Shown here: positions 44,278 through 55,800 of the stretch, piece after piece | How the letters are laid out: each line of letters opens with the position of its first letter | How positions within the stretch are numbered: the stretch's first letter is position 1 | From: Stenopsyche tienmushanensis | Taxonomy: Eukaryota > Arthropoda > Insecta > Trichoptera > Stenopsychidae | Assembly (NCBI GenBank): GCA_008973525.1 | Contig: WACJ01000514.1 | Coordinates: 1-64,000, forward strand | Reading direction: 5' to 3' | Length of the DNA stretch: 64,000 bases | The notes under the pieces: generated by a model | Seen by the model: only the letters and a program-made list of their open reading frames with translations | What the model was told of the DNA's origin: nothing | The model's database searches: none | Translations under genes and position numbers: made by a program

Positions 44278-44731
44278 CCCCATTCGGCAGTAAGTTAATT
44301 TTAAATCATCATAAACATAGATGCTATATTTGTATGTCCGCCACTTATAATCTGTATAAATCTACTTATCTGTCAGGACCGTCGCAGCGTGTATGAAGCT
44401 TGTACATAAATAAGTAAACACTGTCGATAGCACACAATATTCAGTCATTTCATTAAGAAAACATAAAAAATCCACTTGAAATTGATTCATTTGGATTATC
44501 ATTGTGGGTTAACGATCTATACAATCGTACGATTTACGCTAGATACTCTCAGTCTCTTTCTTCCATCCACATTCTACGACTTGCAAGATACCCTCTCCGT
44601 CTCTGTTTCTCTCCAAACTCAACGTGCAAGACACTTTCCGTCTCGGTCTGTCTCTGAGCTCAACGTGTAAGAATGCTCTTTCTGAATCACTGGAACTCGG
44701 ATACAACTCTGTGTCTTACTTCTTTAAAGGA
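44278..44731 (+). mobile_element. Repeat family C, TTAA-flanked copy (piggyBac-like MITE)
   Basis: TTAA flanks at 44274-44277 and 44732-44735. The ends CCCCATTCGGCAGTAAG and (reverse-complemented) TCCTTTAAAGAAGTAAG share an AGTAAG subterminal block. The body matches the copies at 61597-61927 and 3225-3770. It also has two TCTCTCCAAACTCAA-type pyrimidine-rich stretches. Non-coding. Confidence 0.65.
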
Positions 44732-44739
44732 TTAACTCT

Positions 44740-45155
44740 TCAATATACATTCATGGAGGGGAGGGGGGAGATTTTATTTTTGAGCGCTCACCAGGATGGA
44801 TAGATGGTTTCTATGAACCTTATTTCGTGATAGTGGAAAAGATTGGACAAGATAGTGGAACATTTCCTGAAATTACCATGTTGATTACACTGGAAAGATC
44901 CTTCTGGTATGCATGTAATTAAGTCAGGGAAAGCTCTATTCACCCTCATTTTATTTGGAGAATCAGCCTTCCTACTACATAAGGTTAAGAGCCGCTGGTC
45001 TAATACATTCACCTCCACACGTGCTCGATATTGAAGGGAGCATGACCTCTGGGTTTCATTTACGAATGTTCAGTACCTAGCGGATCAAATGGATGAACAT
45101 ATCGAAGGGCGTTTTCGCGAACATCTTGATGGGGAGTGTGGGTGGTTTTTAGTAA
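44740..45155 (+). repeat. Repeat family B, rearranged copy
   Basis: The first part contains TTGATTACACTGGAAAG, which corresponds to TTGATTCTACTGGAAAG at 56704 onward. The second part (44998-45150) contains ATTCACCTCCAC, GCTCGATATTGAAGGGAGCA and GGATGAACATATCGAAGGGC. The order of the two blocks is reversed relative to full copies, so either two fragments lie side by side or the copy is rearranged. Confidence 0.5.
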
Positions 45156-45404
45156 TTACATAGTTAGATTTGCCTATTTCGTTCATCGAATTTATTCCAT
45201 GTATTCATATGTATAAATATAGTTTCACATCGCTTCATATTACATATAGAACGCTACCGTAGCATAATTGTCGATCAAATTTTGTCATATACTACTTTCA
45301 TTTTACAAAAAAAGAAGAATGGTGTCAGTATTTTTATTATTCATAGATCAATTGATACTACTATTATATAAACTATGAGACTTTATTGACGCAATCTAAA
45401 CTCT

Positions 45405-45465
45405 TATTATAAAGGTTCGGGTTCAAATCCAGATCGTGGAAAATATTTTCACCGTACCAACAAAT
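45405..45465 (+). repeat. tRNA-like SINE fragment
   Basis: GGTTCGGGTTCAAATCCAG matches an RNA polymerase III B box and is followed by TTTTCACCG and CAAATTTGAGAG, as at 31130-31180. No A box was found upstream, so the head is missing or degenerate. Confidence 0.4.
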
Positions 45466-46001
45466 TTGAGAGATCGCAAATAATACTAAATAATATTAAC
45501 TATTGTGTGGCAAGACCCATTTGCCGACACTCCGCAGATGTTTACGCATATCCGATGACCTCTCTCACAACTCTGATTCAAAATCAGACTGTGGATGCAG
45601 ATTCAGAGAACATTTGCAACCACAAGCGGCCAGACTTATGTCATTGGGCATTGTGGCAACAGATATCCATGGACAGACATATATTGTAGCCATCTACCAG
45701 ACATTGCTCACACGAGCAGGATGATTTGGACATTGAAAACGCAAATAAATTCATCAGTCCGATTGGCCATATCTTAACCTAGGTATGAATTAAAAAAAAA
45801 TACAATTTTATCCTGATTTCCTGGATTTGAAAAAGTAAATGCTGAAGCGATGAATAAAGTCATAAGTGAGTGATTGAATTTGCAACAATAATCAAATTAT
45901 CGTTTATATATAATGATAATTTCGCAACTTTTCTCTCGTTTGCACATAATCCTATCCTTACTTTACCACGTGTGGAAGGCAACGGGAAACCACCACATTA
46001 A

Positions 46002-46201
46002 GGCCCAATCCACACTATGGTGCCGGTAACGGTTCGGTCTCGCTCTCGGTCTTGGTCCGGTCAAAAATTCTCATACAAAAAACTGGATTGGAACGATCCG
46101 ATAGTGTGAATACTCTGATTGTTTCTTGTGTAAGAATATTTGATCGGACCGAGATCGGAGCGAGATCGAACCGTTACTGGCACCATAGTGTGGATCTGGC
46201 C
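46002..46201. mobile_element. Harbinger-type foldback MITE
   Basis: A 200-bp palindrome with about 70-bp arms. The left arm GGCCCAATCCACACTATGG, CGGTAACGGTTCGGTCTCGC returns reverse-complemented as GCGAGATCGAACCGTTAC and CCATAGTGTGGATCTGGCC. TAA lies on both sides (45999-46001 and 46202-46204), the three-base TWA-type duplication of PIF/Harbinger elements. It is inserted in a sequence that reads AAGGCAACGGGAAACCACCA just before it. Non-coding. Confidence 0.8.
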
Positions 46202-46249
46202 TAATTCCATTCCCTAGTAAGATCCCTGATATTGGATGTACCACATTAA

Positions 46250-46660
46250 CCTTTTAAGGAGTATTATCGAGAGGTCTTCGATATGACCTTCACTATTCAG
46301 AAAGAGCACTCTTGTGCATTGAAGCTCCGAGGCGGAAAGAGACAGAGAGAACTTAGCGCAATTCGGGAGACTGAGACGGAGAGCTTTCTCACGTGCATCG
46401 CAGGATTGTATAGATCCTTAAGCCCAAATTTATCGACTTATAATGATTTCGATTTCAAGTGTGTTATTTGTTTACGCAAAGAAACGACCGAATATTGTGT
46501 GTTATTGAGAGTGTTTGTTTATTTAACTGCTTGCTGTTCTTCGCTGCGTGTTGAATGAGTCTTTGTCCAATTATCATTTCCTTCTAAAGGAGGAGCACTT
46601 GAATCGATTTTTTGTGCATTGTTTATGTAAAGAAATGACGTGGTCTTGTATGCACTATCA
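46250..46660 (-). repeat. Repeat family C, minus-oriented copy
   Basis: Starts at TTAACCTTTTAAGGAG (TTAA at 46246-46249). It contains GACCGAATATTGTGTG, the reverse of the CACACAATATTCGGTC block, and the reverse of the CACTTGAAAT landmark near 46600. The far end is eroded. Confidence 0.5.
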
Positions 46661-46974
46661 AGTGTTCATTTACAATTGACTCTGCCTCGAATTGAAGATT
46701 GTCTTACGCTGATTAGGAGCTGACAGAGAAGTAATCGGTGTAAAACGATTATGACATCAACGATCTGAATGTACACATTAAGAAGAACTAAAAGCAGCAG
46801 AGAAATCAGAGCCATACGAAAAAAATATTGACAGTTTATTATTTATTATTTTCATACACATTATTTATTTATAAAGAAACGTTTGCTAAATGACTTAGCA
46901 GAAGATCCATCGGTGCGATTTTTGAATTGCATCATTCATTTGATTCAAATTTTGTAAAAAAGACAGTCTGACAT

Positions 46975-47125
46975 ATTACGTTCGATCGGCCGACTTTGTG
47001 AACCGCGCGTTGTCTTCGTCGCTGCGATAGTTGCCTATTGCCACGTTGTTCGGCTGCAGAAATCGCACCGGGGGGGTCACTCGGAGCACGAGGTGCTCCG
47101 TACCTTAGCCTTAGGGATTCTGTGT
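46975..47125 (-). repeat. Dispersed GC-rich repeat family D, copy 2
   Basis: Matches 7975-8095 through CGTCGCTGCGA, TTGTTCGGCTGCAGA and ATCGCACCGGGGG. The local base composition jumps relative to the AT-rich surroundings. See copy 1 for the shared peptide pattern on the minus strand. Confidence 0.5.
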
Positions 47126-47129
47126 CGAG

Positions 47130-49250
47130 ACGTCCCGGGACTCAAGACTTTGTGATTTAAAATGTGCCTAATATATTGTACATTTTAATTATAAAAACAC
47201 ATTTTTATGCCCCCGAAACTCTCAAAATTCATCGAAATGTCCGATTTGTACTGAATGAAAGCAGGTATAACAGGGCACAAGACAAAAAAAATCCACAATG
47301 GAACGGATTGATTAGGACCGATGAAGTATGGAAATTATTCCCGGTTCCGGGAGTCCCGGGGCTTTGAAAAAGTCGAGACTTCAGAATCCCTACTTAGCCT
47401 TGATGATGACGATTCGTCTCTTTTACGCCACGTCCAAAAGGAGGGTTCAAAAGGCGGAAAGGAAGAATAATTTATCCATTTGATCCCTAAACCTTAACAA
47501 GCCCCAAGCCTAAACAATAAGTTATACGTCCAGTTTTATTTGACTAAAATATTTACGGCGACACTTTGGTCTATGCAATAACAGCCTTTGGCATTTCTTC
47601 CATATTTTTAGCGCTCTGGCATTATCTTTTACAATATGCCATTGCTGAAAGCTCGATCAAGTCTTTATAAGTTCCTTAATAACATTTTGTAATAGTTGAC
47701 TTTATTATTGTCGATTTGTGGATTTTCAGCAAGCAATATAAGGATTTTTTTCTATATAATCAATTGCCCAGTTCAGGAATACACAAACGCGATTTTGTCA
47801 TTCCTTCTTATTTTCAAATATGCATGCTTTCGTCCATATTTCACCCTTACGACTTGCCACAAGATCTACCCTCTACCATTCCAGATTCATCTTTTGCTTG
47901 TTTTTCTTTTGTTTCCGTTTCCGATGCACTTCTTTGTTGTAAAGTATGTGCCTTAGTTTATTTTTCTAGTACAACATTACACATAATCACTAGAAAACGT
48001 CCTAATCTAACATATTATCAGAATTGATGTTAGCATAAGAATCGATGATTAAATGCGCCAGGAGTTGATAATTATATGCTACCTTCCTATAGCATTAATT
48101 TGAAATGTCGTTATAACCGAGTTCCCTTTTTGATGAAACACACCGATAGCAGATGGCAGCACTTTACATGACTTTTGCAGCCATTGTTTGATTCATGCAT
48201 TGTGAGTCCGATGGAATTAAAAAAGTAGCTATTCCATGAACGAATTACCATTTTATGAATTAACCAATTAACTGCGATTGATAGCAATAAACGTTGTTCG
48301 CTCTATTTGACCCAGACTTAAATGGCCTACATTGAAATACAAAAAAAAATTACATAATATTTTAATCACTGTGTGCGCGGCAACGGTGTATGGTTATATT
48401 GTTGAATCCAATGCTTCTCAACCTTTATTATATTTATAGGCCAAGAAAAAGTTGAATAACCAGTTGAAAGGCTTATATTTTCCATTATTGGTTCTTCTTT
48501 TAGTGTTGGCGATTCTTATTGTGATAGTCGTTTGAGGGATTAAATACTGACAAAGCTCTTATCACTGCTTTATAAACATGACTCCTATAGTCTGGAATAG
48601 TCACATTTTAACTATTATCCGCTTGAATATCCCCAGGAATTTAAAAAATCCAAATGTGAAATAATAATTATCATCATAATAGAGCTATTATAATATTAGG
48701 ACCTCTTCAAGATCCATTCACAGGACATGAGCTTTAAAAAAAGCATCTCAGAATTGTCCCCGAAATCGTTCAATTTACCTCCGCGATATACGGAGTCCTT
48801 ATCTTTTAGAGAACCATCTTTTTAAGTCTGTCTCGTTATCGTTACCGAAATCTTCAATTTTCGGCATGTTCCATTAGTTATTCATCAATGAGCTCTGTGT
48901 AAAAATCTAGATAACGTTAGGTGTATTTAATAACTGATAGAACAAGATGGCTATAATCTACAGGTAGAGCGGCACTTAAAAGAGTAAACTTTTGTGGAAA
49001 AATTTAAGAAGCAATTCAAACGTTTAAAATTAGATTTTAGATTGGGCGATGATGAATCAATTGACGTCAAGAAAGCATAAAAATGTTTTGCGGTTTAAGT
49101 ATGTCATCCTTATCAATTATACAATAAATTTGATTGCACTTTTGTATGGTTTCTTTTATTATTTTTTTCATGTCGGATTATCCAATTTGTCGAACTATAG
49201 ATTACTGCCCCCAATCCAACCTGTTACCATCATTAAACATACACCATGAC
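47130..49250. other. AT-rich stretch, no gene seen
   Basis: A small family B scrap (ACCTCTTCAAGATCCATTCA) is at 48700-48722. Frames at 47696-48027 overlap in two phases and have no motifs. Confidence 0.35.
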
Positions 49251-49254
49251 GATT

Positions 49255-49620
49255 TTTGAAGCGTTTTAACTATGTCTAGCTAGCTAAAAATACTTCTTTT
49301 TTGTTATCTCCTTGTAAAACAACTTTGCTTCCACGCTAAATATGAGCCCAGAAATAGGTATATGCCTTTCTTTCCTGAAGAAACCACATATAAAAGGCTT
49401 CTTATTCTTATTCTTTGAATGTTCTCGTGGCTATTTTTTGTATCATAAATTGTGGATCATCCTACGCTTTACTCACTTGCCAACTTAATAAAAAAAATCA
49501 TCACGATCCAAAATCACACTTTTGCATTTTGTACATTGATGAAACTTTAGCGTACATATACATTTTATTTATATTGGAATGTCGGACTATAAGGGGCCAA
49601 AGTAGACCTGGATCTACACG
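49255..49620 (+). mobile_element. pogo/Tigger-like MITE, eroded copy
   Basis: TTGAAGCGTTTTAACTATGT and CTAGCTAGCTAAAAA match 54656-54690. The later part has GTCGGACTATAAGGGGCC near 49580, which is the degraded form of the GTCGGATTACAGGG end. Both termini are eroded. Confidence 0.5.
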
Positions 49621-49867
49621 ATCAATTCTTATCTCCCAAATTTGTTGTTATAGTTTTTTCCAGAATCTTGATACGAACACAAACATGAGAAAATGTGTGA
49701 CCCGAGCTCCGCTAATAAAAATATAAGTGCCTATACAGAATAGCTTCAGTATCCGTTAGTAGAGACAAATTCAAAATTCAACTCAAAATATTCAGGAACT
49801 GAACTATGGAAAGCATATTTTCTTCGTCGTTCCGAGTTGGCCTTAGTCCTGTTTGAAAAAAAGGTGC

Positions 49868-49950
49868 ACAGGAACAAAGTCTTGCAGTTGGAATTTCTCT
49901 TGTCTAAAGTTTTACAAATAAACGTTTAAAATAGATCAGCTGTCTTATAT
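49868..49950 (-). repeat. Dispersed repeat, inverted copy of 37545-37640
   Basis: GAACAAAGTCTTGCAGTTGG, TTTCTCTTGTCTAAAG and TAGATCAGCTGTCTTATA run antiparallel to 37549-37635. It sits just upstream of the second BED-finger hAT copy. Confidence 0.6.
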
Positions 49951-49954
49951 GAAC

Positions 49955-50560
49955 TTATACGAAATTACCATTTTAACATTCTTCCTTAATTAATTAATGA
50001 CGGTTAATGTGAAGGTTGATATTGTTTCGCATTTGCAAGTTTTTTTTATGTTAGGCTTAGTTTCACGAGCTGTCAGCTATAATAGGATACTCAGCACCTA
50101 CTTTTCGCCAAAATGTACAGAGATCATAGTTTTAAAATTCCACTTCTCTGATAGTGATTCTCGAGTACCCCGAGAAATTCTACATTGGTCAAACATATCT
50201 TCATCTTTAAAAATTTCATCATCAGTAGAAAATGGTCCTAATATCCAAGAATTGCGCTAATGATTATGCATGTCCAGGAAATATTGCTTCAGTGAGTCTA
50301 TTACTGCAGATAAATGACGAATCACAGATTTTTTCAGATTTGTCATTTGCCAATTGCTCATACAATTGTTTAAATATCGATATATCGCCAACTTAAACTT
50401 TGCGTTGGTAATGTTTACAAATAAGTGTTGCAATTTATGCAGAAAATTTGCAACTTTATCAGATTGCTGGAAAGGGATTAGAACACACTGAGAGACTTCT
50501 TGGAAGAGTGTGAGCCACACGGCGCTCATCTGTCATTCTATTATTACTAAAATACGACAG
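49955..50560 (-). mobile_element. Second copy of the BED-finger hAT element, truncated
   Basis: ATTTTAACAT then CTTCCTT at 49970-49985 and GGTTAATGTGAAGGTTGA at 50003 onward match 15660-15680 and 15981-16000. GAGAGACTTCTTGGAAGAG and GCGCTCATCTGTCATT near 50490-50536 match the right part of 15501-16552. It lacks the nested MITE, showing one TTAATTAATTAATGA join instead. Both hAT ends are missing, and a pogo-like end follows at about 50570. Confidence 0.75.
50110..50529 (-). pseudogene. hAT (Buster-like) transposase C-terminal remnant
   Basis: On the minus strand a frame opens at 50529 and includes DKVANFLHKLQHLFVNITNA, KFKLAIYRYLNNCMSNWQ and SVIRHLSAVIDSLKQYFLDM. After a stop it continues in the same frame as WILGPFSTDDEI and KDEDMFDQCRISRGTRESLS. 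The helical segment followed by a W-x-x-x-PF block resembles the region after the insertion domain in ZBED/Buster-type hAT transposases. The match is by pattern only. The zinc-finger end survives instead in the other copy (16073-16265). Confidence 0.5.
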
Positions 50561-50569
50561 AGGCTCATC

Positions 50570-50640
50570 GTATATATGTACTATATATATACCCCGGTGT
50601 CGGACTACAAGGGGCGCCGGATTACCGCGGGTCTGCTGTA
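50570..50640. mobile_element. pogo/Tigger-like terminal fragment
   Basis: GTGTCGGACTACAAGGGGCG then CCGGATTACCGCGGGTCTGC and TGTA. It is the same terminal sequence as at 42137, and it lies directly against the truncated hAT copy. Confidence 0.5.
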
Positions 50641-50649
50641 ATTTAATTC

Positions 50650-52595
50650 AATATCGTATTTTACAAACTTTTTTTCTTCGAAAAATTGCCGCCAAAATTC
50701 TGTTGCGTCTTGTACTCGAAATAATTATATAAATATTATGTGTCCATATATTCGATTTTTAAGGTCAGTTCGGTTATATAGACTAATATTTTTTTTAGTC
50801 TGGCTTTACAATTTAATATATATATTTTAAATTGCTTAAAAATTAAAGTGCGTCTTATAGTCCATAAAATACGGTATAAATTAATTATAGTTAAAATTGC
50901 ATCATCAAAATTACATCACAGTTGTAAGATGATTATTTCAAATATACCCGCGTTATTGCGAGACCGTGCATTTAGAGTGCTGTGTAAAACGAGGGATACC
51001 TGTATACCAAAATAATTTAGCTGTTTTCTTCCCTTTTAGGAAGCACTGTGTTGCACATAATGAACAATGCCCATGCAGCTGTTCAATGTTATTATCTACT
51101 TAGAAAAGGTATAACAGAAATTATTTGCAGAGAAAAATGAATCTTACGTGCATCACACACAGCTTAAAATCCTATACGAACAAAATAATAGTTATGGTTT
51201 TTTGTCGTAGTATATTTGCAAACTTCTGCAAAAATAGTATTTATAAGCGGGAGCATAAGGTCTATATTTGTATCCTTACACAATTTTGGTCCAGGTATGA
51301 GCCTCGATTGGAAAGTGAGCTGAAGATCTTCATGCCCCTTTGTCGTCAAATTAAAACAATTTATTCAGATATCATCACGCTTCTTTTTTATAAAATGCAG
51401 TTAAAAAAAACTACGAAGGGTTTCAATTTACAACATTTGATTTTCAAAGAGAACTATGAATTATTTTTCAAGCTGTTTATTTTTTAATACCTGTCGGATT
51501 ATTTTATTATACTATTGCACAATAACGTGATGATACATTATATTTAACTTCTAGCAATTTCCCATTGTTAACAAAGCAAATATTTATTTAATTTTATCAT
51601 CATCATACAGTGCTAGACTAAATCTTGAGATATAAATTCCAAACACTTACCGAACACTGCAGAAAAAACATATTTTTGCTATCTTCAAATATTTACGAAT
51701 GATTCACAGTTGATATATAAGAATCTTGATTATTTGCATGCATTTGTTAAAAAAAAAATGTCTGCATGATAAATGAGTGGGTGTAAAAACTTTGGATCAA
51801 ATGAAATTATTTTATTGATTGTATAAGCATTTTTGCAACAAGTTCAGATTTGTTATCTTGCCAATTATGATTCAATTAAAAATATGTTTTTTGTCTGATA
51901 ATTTTTCAATGTATACCACATATACAATAAAATCATGTAACTATATCCTAAATTAACCAAACGTAGAAGACAATGGCGAAACGCACCATAAAACTAATAT
52001 CATTTGGAAAGTATCCCATAGGGACTGTTTCTGGATATGGTAACTTGAAAAGAAGAGTAATTAATCCATTAAAACGTTATCGAATTTTTCAAGAGAACAC
52101 TTTCAATTGCATTTTATCTTGTTCTTCCTTATCGTTGGCGGCATTTTCAAATGCTATTTGCTAGTGTAAAAGCAAAGGAATACAATCATTCAATCTTCCT
52201 ATTGCCAATTCGTAGAATATTAGCTGAACGTCCTTTTATTTGTACTACGCCATTAAGTTCAATGAATGCTTTCAAGAGTAATGAATAGTGTATATTTTTT
52301 CTAAAATTACAACCTACAGATAAGTTAAATATATATTATCTGAAATTTGATTTGCATTAAACGCGATTGTATAATTCTCATTATCGCACGCGCGCTAAAT
52401 TTTATTTAAAACAAAGGTATTTAAGGGACGTCGAGAAAAAATAATCATTATAATATCTTAAACGGTAGATAGTCAAAGGATTGTGTATTTAATGGCTTAT
52501 ACATTGTTTTGAATTTATTGAAGTAGAAAGTGGGATCTCTAAAAGAGAAAGTATTTCAATTATCGACTATTCTAGGACTTATAAATTGCATGGCG
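50650..52595. other. AT-rich stretch, no gene seen
   Basis: The 120-codon frame at 51125-51487 has an unremarkable composition and no motif. No other signal was seen. Confidence 0.35.
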
Positions 52596-52599
52596 TCCG

Positions 52600-52960
52600 T
52601 ATTTTGAGAGATGCATTTCTTGCACATTGTCTTCAACGCAGCTCTCGCGATGAAAGGAGGAATTCAACTTCACGTACTCCATAAAGTCCTTCCAGTCTCA
52701 TGTAGATTTTAATATTTTCTAGGGAAATTCGATTTTTAAAAACCACCCACACTTCCTATCGAGATGGCTGCTAAAACGCCCTTTATTAAGTTTACCCCAA
52801 TGATCTATTAGATGACCATTCATAAATAAAAGTCGATCATGATATCATCAATATAGGGCTCTTGTGGAGGTGAATAAATAAGAGAAATGGTGTAGATGTT
52901 TTTCTCTCCTGGAAATTGGCATTGAAGAGGTTTTAGTTTTGTAGAGGATTGCATGAGACT
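52600..52960 (-). repeat. Repeat family B, minus-oriented copy
   Basis: Reverse-complemented, it contains CTGGAAGGACTTTATGGAGT, matching CTGGAAAGAGCTTTCTGGGG at 56714 onward, and the ACCACCCACACTTCC block is the reverse of GGGAGTGTGGGTGGT at 45131 onward. A protein-like minus frame here is explained by this repeat. Confidence 0.5.
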
Positions 52961-52989
52961 GAATGAAATAAATATATTAAAAAAACATT

Positions 52990-54480
52990 TCAAAAATATG
53001 TTGTACAGTTTTTTTTTTCTAAATAAACTACCCTGGAAGCATAGTCGTGAGTCGCTCGCTTTAACCTTTCAACCACTACTGATTGAGAGGGAGTGCTTTT
53101 AAAAGGTAGGATGAGCGTGGGCATAAATAAAAAAATGATAAGACGCCAGCATTTTTGAATGAGGATGTCTGGATTGAAGATTCCAAGACGAAGTGAGTTC
53201 ACCCTGGAGCTGGTCATCATCCACCGTACTTCATCCACCATCCACCATACACCATTGATTAGGAGCTCGAGGCCACGGCGAGCCGTCGGTGGAGGGGGGC
53301 CGCCATGTTATACCATCCAAACCAAATGTGCAGTCGTCGACAACCTTTTTTCAACAACAAACTCATCCTTAATAAAAGCATCATCAACAATTTACACTCT
53401 GACTTATAAATTTCAAAATATAACATGTATTTTCTAAAACGAAGATGTATGTAAATATGGTTTCCTCGAAGGAAGCGGAAAATAATAAAAATCAGGAAAA
53501 CGACGATCATCATTCACTAGAATAGAATTATAGATACTTGTCTGTGGTTTTAGTGACAAAAACAATTCCAATTTGTCTCCTCTTTTCTGTTAATTTTGTT
53601 GTCAGAGTTTTTCAACCAAGTAGACATTGTGGTTGAGAAGCTAATGAATGCGGTTGATTCTGTGCGTTTACTCATTGAAATCCGGTCGCATTGTGCGATA
53701 AAATTGATGCAGATATTCAAAACTACAAATTGTATCATTTTCAAAGTATACAAGATTGTGATTTTTATACAATTGAGCGTTAATAAAATAATACCTTGAC
53801 GTTAAAAACGATTATTTAAATCTTGGTATTTGATACATTATAATTCAGTTACGGGTAATCGCCATTTAACGGGGTAATATTGATGTTTGACTTGTTTTTA
53901 TATACATAATTTCCTTCTAATAACTCCATGCATTAATTGGAAAGATAAAATATCTTTATACGTATATATACAGACAAGGAAGAGCTTATAAGACGTTATT
54001 TTCTTAGGACGTGGTATGGCATTCAAACTCCTATATCTCTTTATGGTTTATAATTCTGATGTAAAATTCAAAAATAATCACACTCTAACGAATCTGAACT
54101 CGTCGATGTCGTTTCGATTCAGATGATTGAAACATGTATCTATTTATATAACATGCTCTATATCTATTTATGCAAAATGCGATTATGAAATAAGATGATA
54201 ATCTCGCTTTAAGATGATAATCTCACTTTAATATGATAATCTTACGCTTTAATCAAACAATAGAAAGCAACGTCATCACTTAACTTTAACGTCATTACTT
54301 TCTATAGATTGATATCGGAATTAAGACTAAAATTTGTTCTGTTGCTGTCTGAAAACGAATAAATTGTTGTAATATTTCATTATTAATTTAAAATTAAGAT
54401 CATACGAACGTGCTTAATAAAAGTTTAAGTATCGCGATTCCGTGTCGTTTATGGATATAAGTGCAATTAAAACATCCTAT
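52990..54480. other. Mixed-composition stretch, no gene assigned
   Basis: A more GC-balanced patch (53150-53340) has overlapping frames on both strands and CCATCCACCATACACCATT repeats; I could not find exon boundaries. The 53550-53800 frames are antisense to each other. Confidence 0.3.
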
Positions 54481-54485
54481 TTAAT

Positions 54486-54885
54486 AATACAGTAAGATCT
54501 CGCTTAATGCTTGTTGATAAATTGCAGCGCTAAGCGAATCATCGTTAAAATATTATTTTTTTGTAATATTTATTTATGTGTAATCTGTAATGTAGAATGT
54601 TCTTTCTCGTTTGACGTTTTTTTTTGTGAAGAAGTCATCTAATGTCGTTTATCTTTTGAAGCGTTTTAATTATTTCTAGCTAGCTACAAAGTCTTTTTTT
54701 GTTATGGTCTTGTAAAAAAATGGCGAAGACGAATTTTTGTATGTTTATAAATTGTATTCTTATATAAATTGTATTTATTTTACATTGACGACGCTTTACC
54801 GTGCATATCTACTATATACGATTGAGATGTCGGATTACAGGGTGCGCCGGATTATACTGGGACCGGATTACCGCGCAACTTTCAC
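54486..54885. mobile_element. pogo/Tigger-like MITE with both ends visible
   Basis: The left end CAGTAAGATCTCGCTTAATG follows TA. The right region is GTCGGATTACAGGGTGCGCC then GACCGGATTACCGCGC. Together with 42137 and 50640 this defines ends of the type CAGTAGAnCnCGCGGTAAnCCGG with TA duplications. Confidence 0.55.
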
Positions 54886-55219
54886 CAGTTGCAATAATTA
54901 TTCAATATTCTGTGACAATTTATGTCCACATCATTTCATTTAAGGAAAAGTGGTGTTGTCTATAGCATCCGTGATATTGTAGTTTTTCCAAAAATCTCTA
55001 ATGGATTGTTCAATTTCTCTATCTGTTTTATTGATTAGTTTCCGAAATGTCGCTTACAGATAGATTTAAAAAAAAATGATATTATGTCTTGATTAATTGG
55101 TTTTTATTAACGAATATATATTTATTTTGAGCATATGTACTATTTTTGGCGACCGTATTGAATCGTTTAAAAATATTTTGATGATTAATGTAATTGTTAA
55201 ATATGGATTGTGGTCGTAG

Positions 55220-55800
55220 ATGCGAAGATGGAGAACTGTTGGTAATTTCTGCAGTGGATTGATTCTCGGCGGAGAGTACGGGCGCGCAAATAGTGCTGCA
55301 TGGCGGCGTATTCGGACCTCTGTTTTCGTTTTACCAGCACGCGACACAGCTCCTGCCGACTTCCACGACTGTCAGTTTATTTATTTTGTGCCATTTTAAC
55401 GTATTTTAAACATAAGTTCGTGTCATAATAATAGGCGTCTCGGCTCCCGTCACGGGAAACCAAAAAATAACCTATAAATGTGAAGTGTCAGTTGAGGCGA
55501 CGATCGCCCCCCGCGTCTCGTCGGATCGCCGTCTGTCGTTGCGAAACGCGAATCGATCGCGACGAAGTCGCCTGTGATCGACTAATTCGATCCGTCCGTC
55601 GAAATCGACATCGGCGATCGAAATTCGACTGTTCCGTTATTGACGGCGTCGCGGCCGAAATTTTGACGTATCGCAAATCTGCATCGTTTATCGATAGTGT
55701 TGCCCTTTTGCAAAAATATTTAACGATTTAATCGAATTATAAGTGCTGCCAACTGCGATTTTATTCATCGATTCAAATAAATCGCTCGGCGGCGTGCAGG
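55220..55800 (+). promoter_or_regulatory. CpG-rich candidate promoter or 5' exon
   Basis: GC and CpG rise sharply in 55240-55330 and 55440-55680 (CGGCGGAGAGTACGGGCGCG, CGACGATCGCCCCCCGCGTC, and many TCGA/GATCG units) within AT-rich sequence. Initiator-like TCAGT strings occur at 55370 and 55488, and GTGCAG|GTTCGT at 55794-55805 could be a donor. The plus frame 55480-55731 and its antisense are both open, as expected in GC-rich DNA, and neither has a family motif. This may mark the first exon of a gene running past the window. Confidence 0.3.

Noticed and set aside
45415..45440. tRNA gene suggested by a B-box match
   Set aside because: No A box, no cloverleaf could be drawn, and the same fragment recurs at 31130, so it is a SINE-like scrap.
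51125..51487. 120-codon plus-strand open frame
   Set aside because: AT-rich codons, Lys/Ile/Phe-heavy composition, no motif and an antisense frame over the same DNA suggest chance.
52600..52730. Minus-strand peptide-like frame (DWKDFMEYVKLNSSF) that looked like an exon
   Set aside because: The same DNA aligns with repeat family B (CTGGAAAGAGCTTTCTGGGG region at 56714), and the acceptor lacks a pyrimidine tract.
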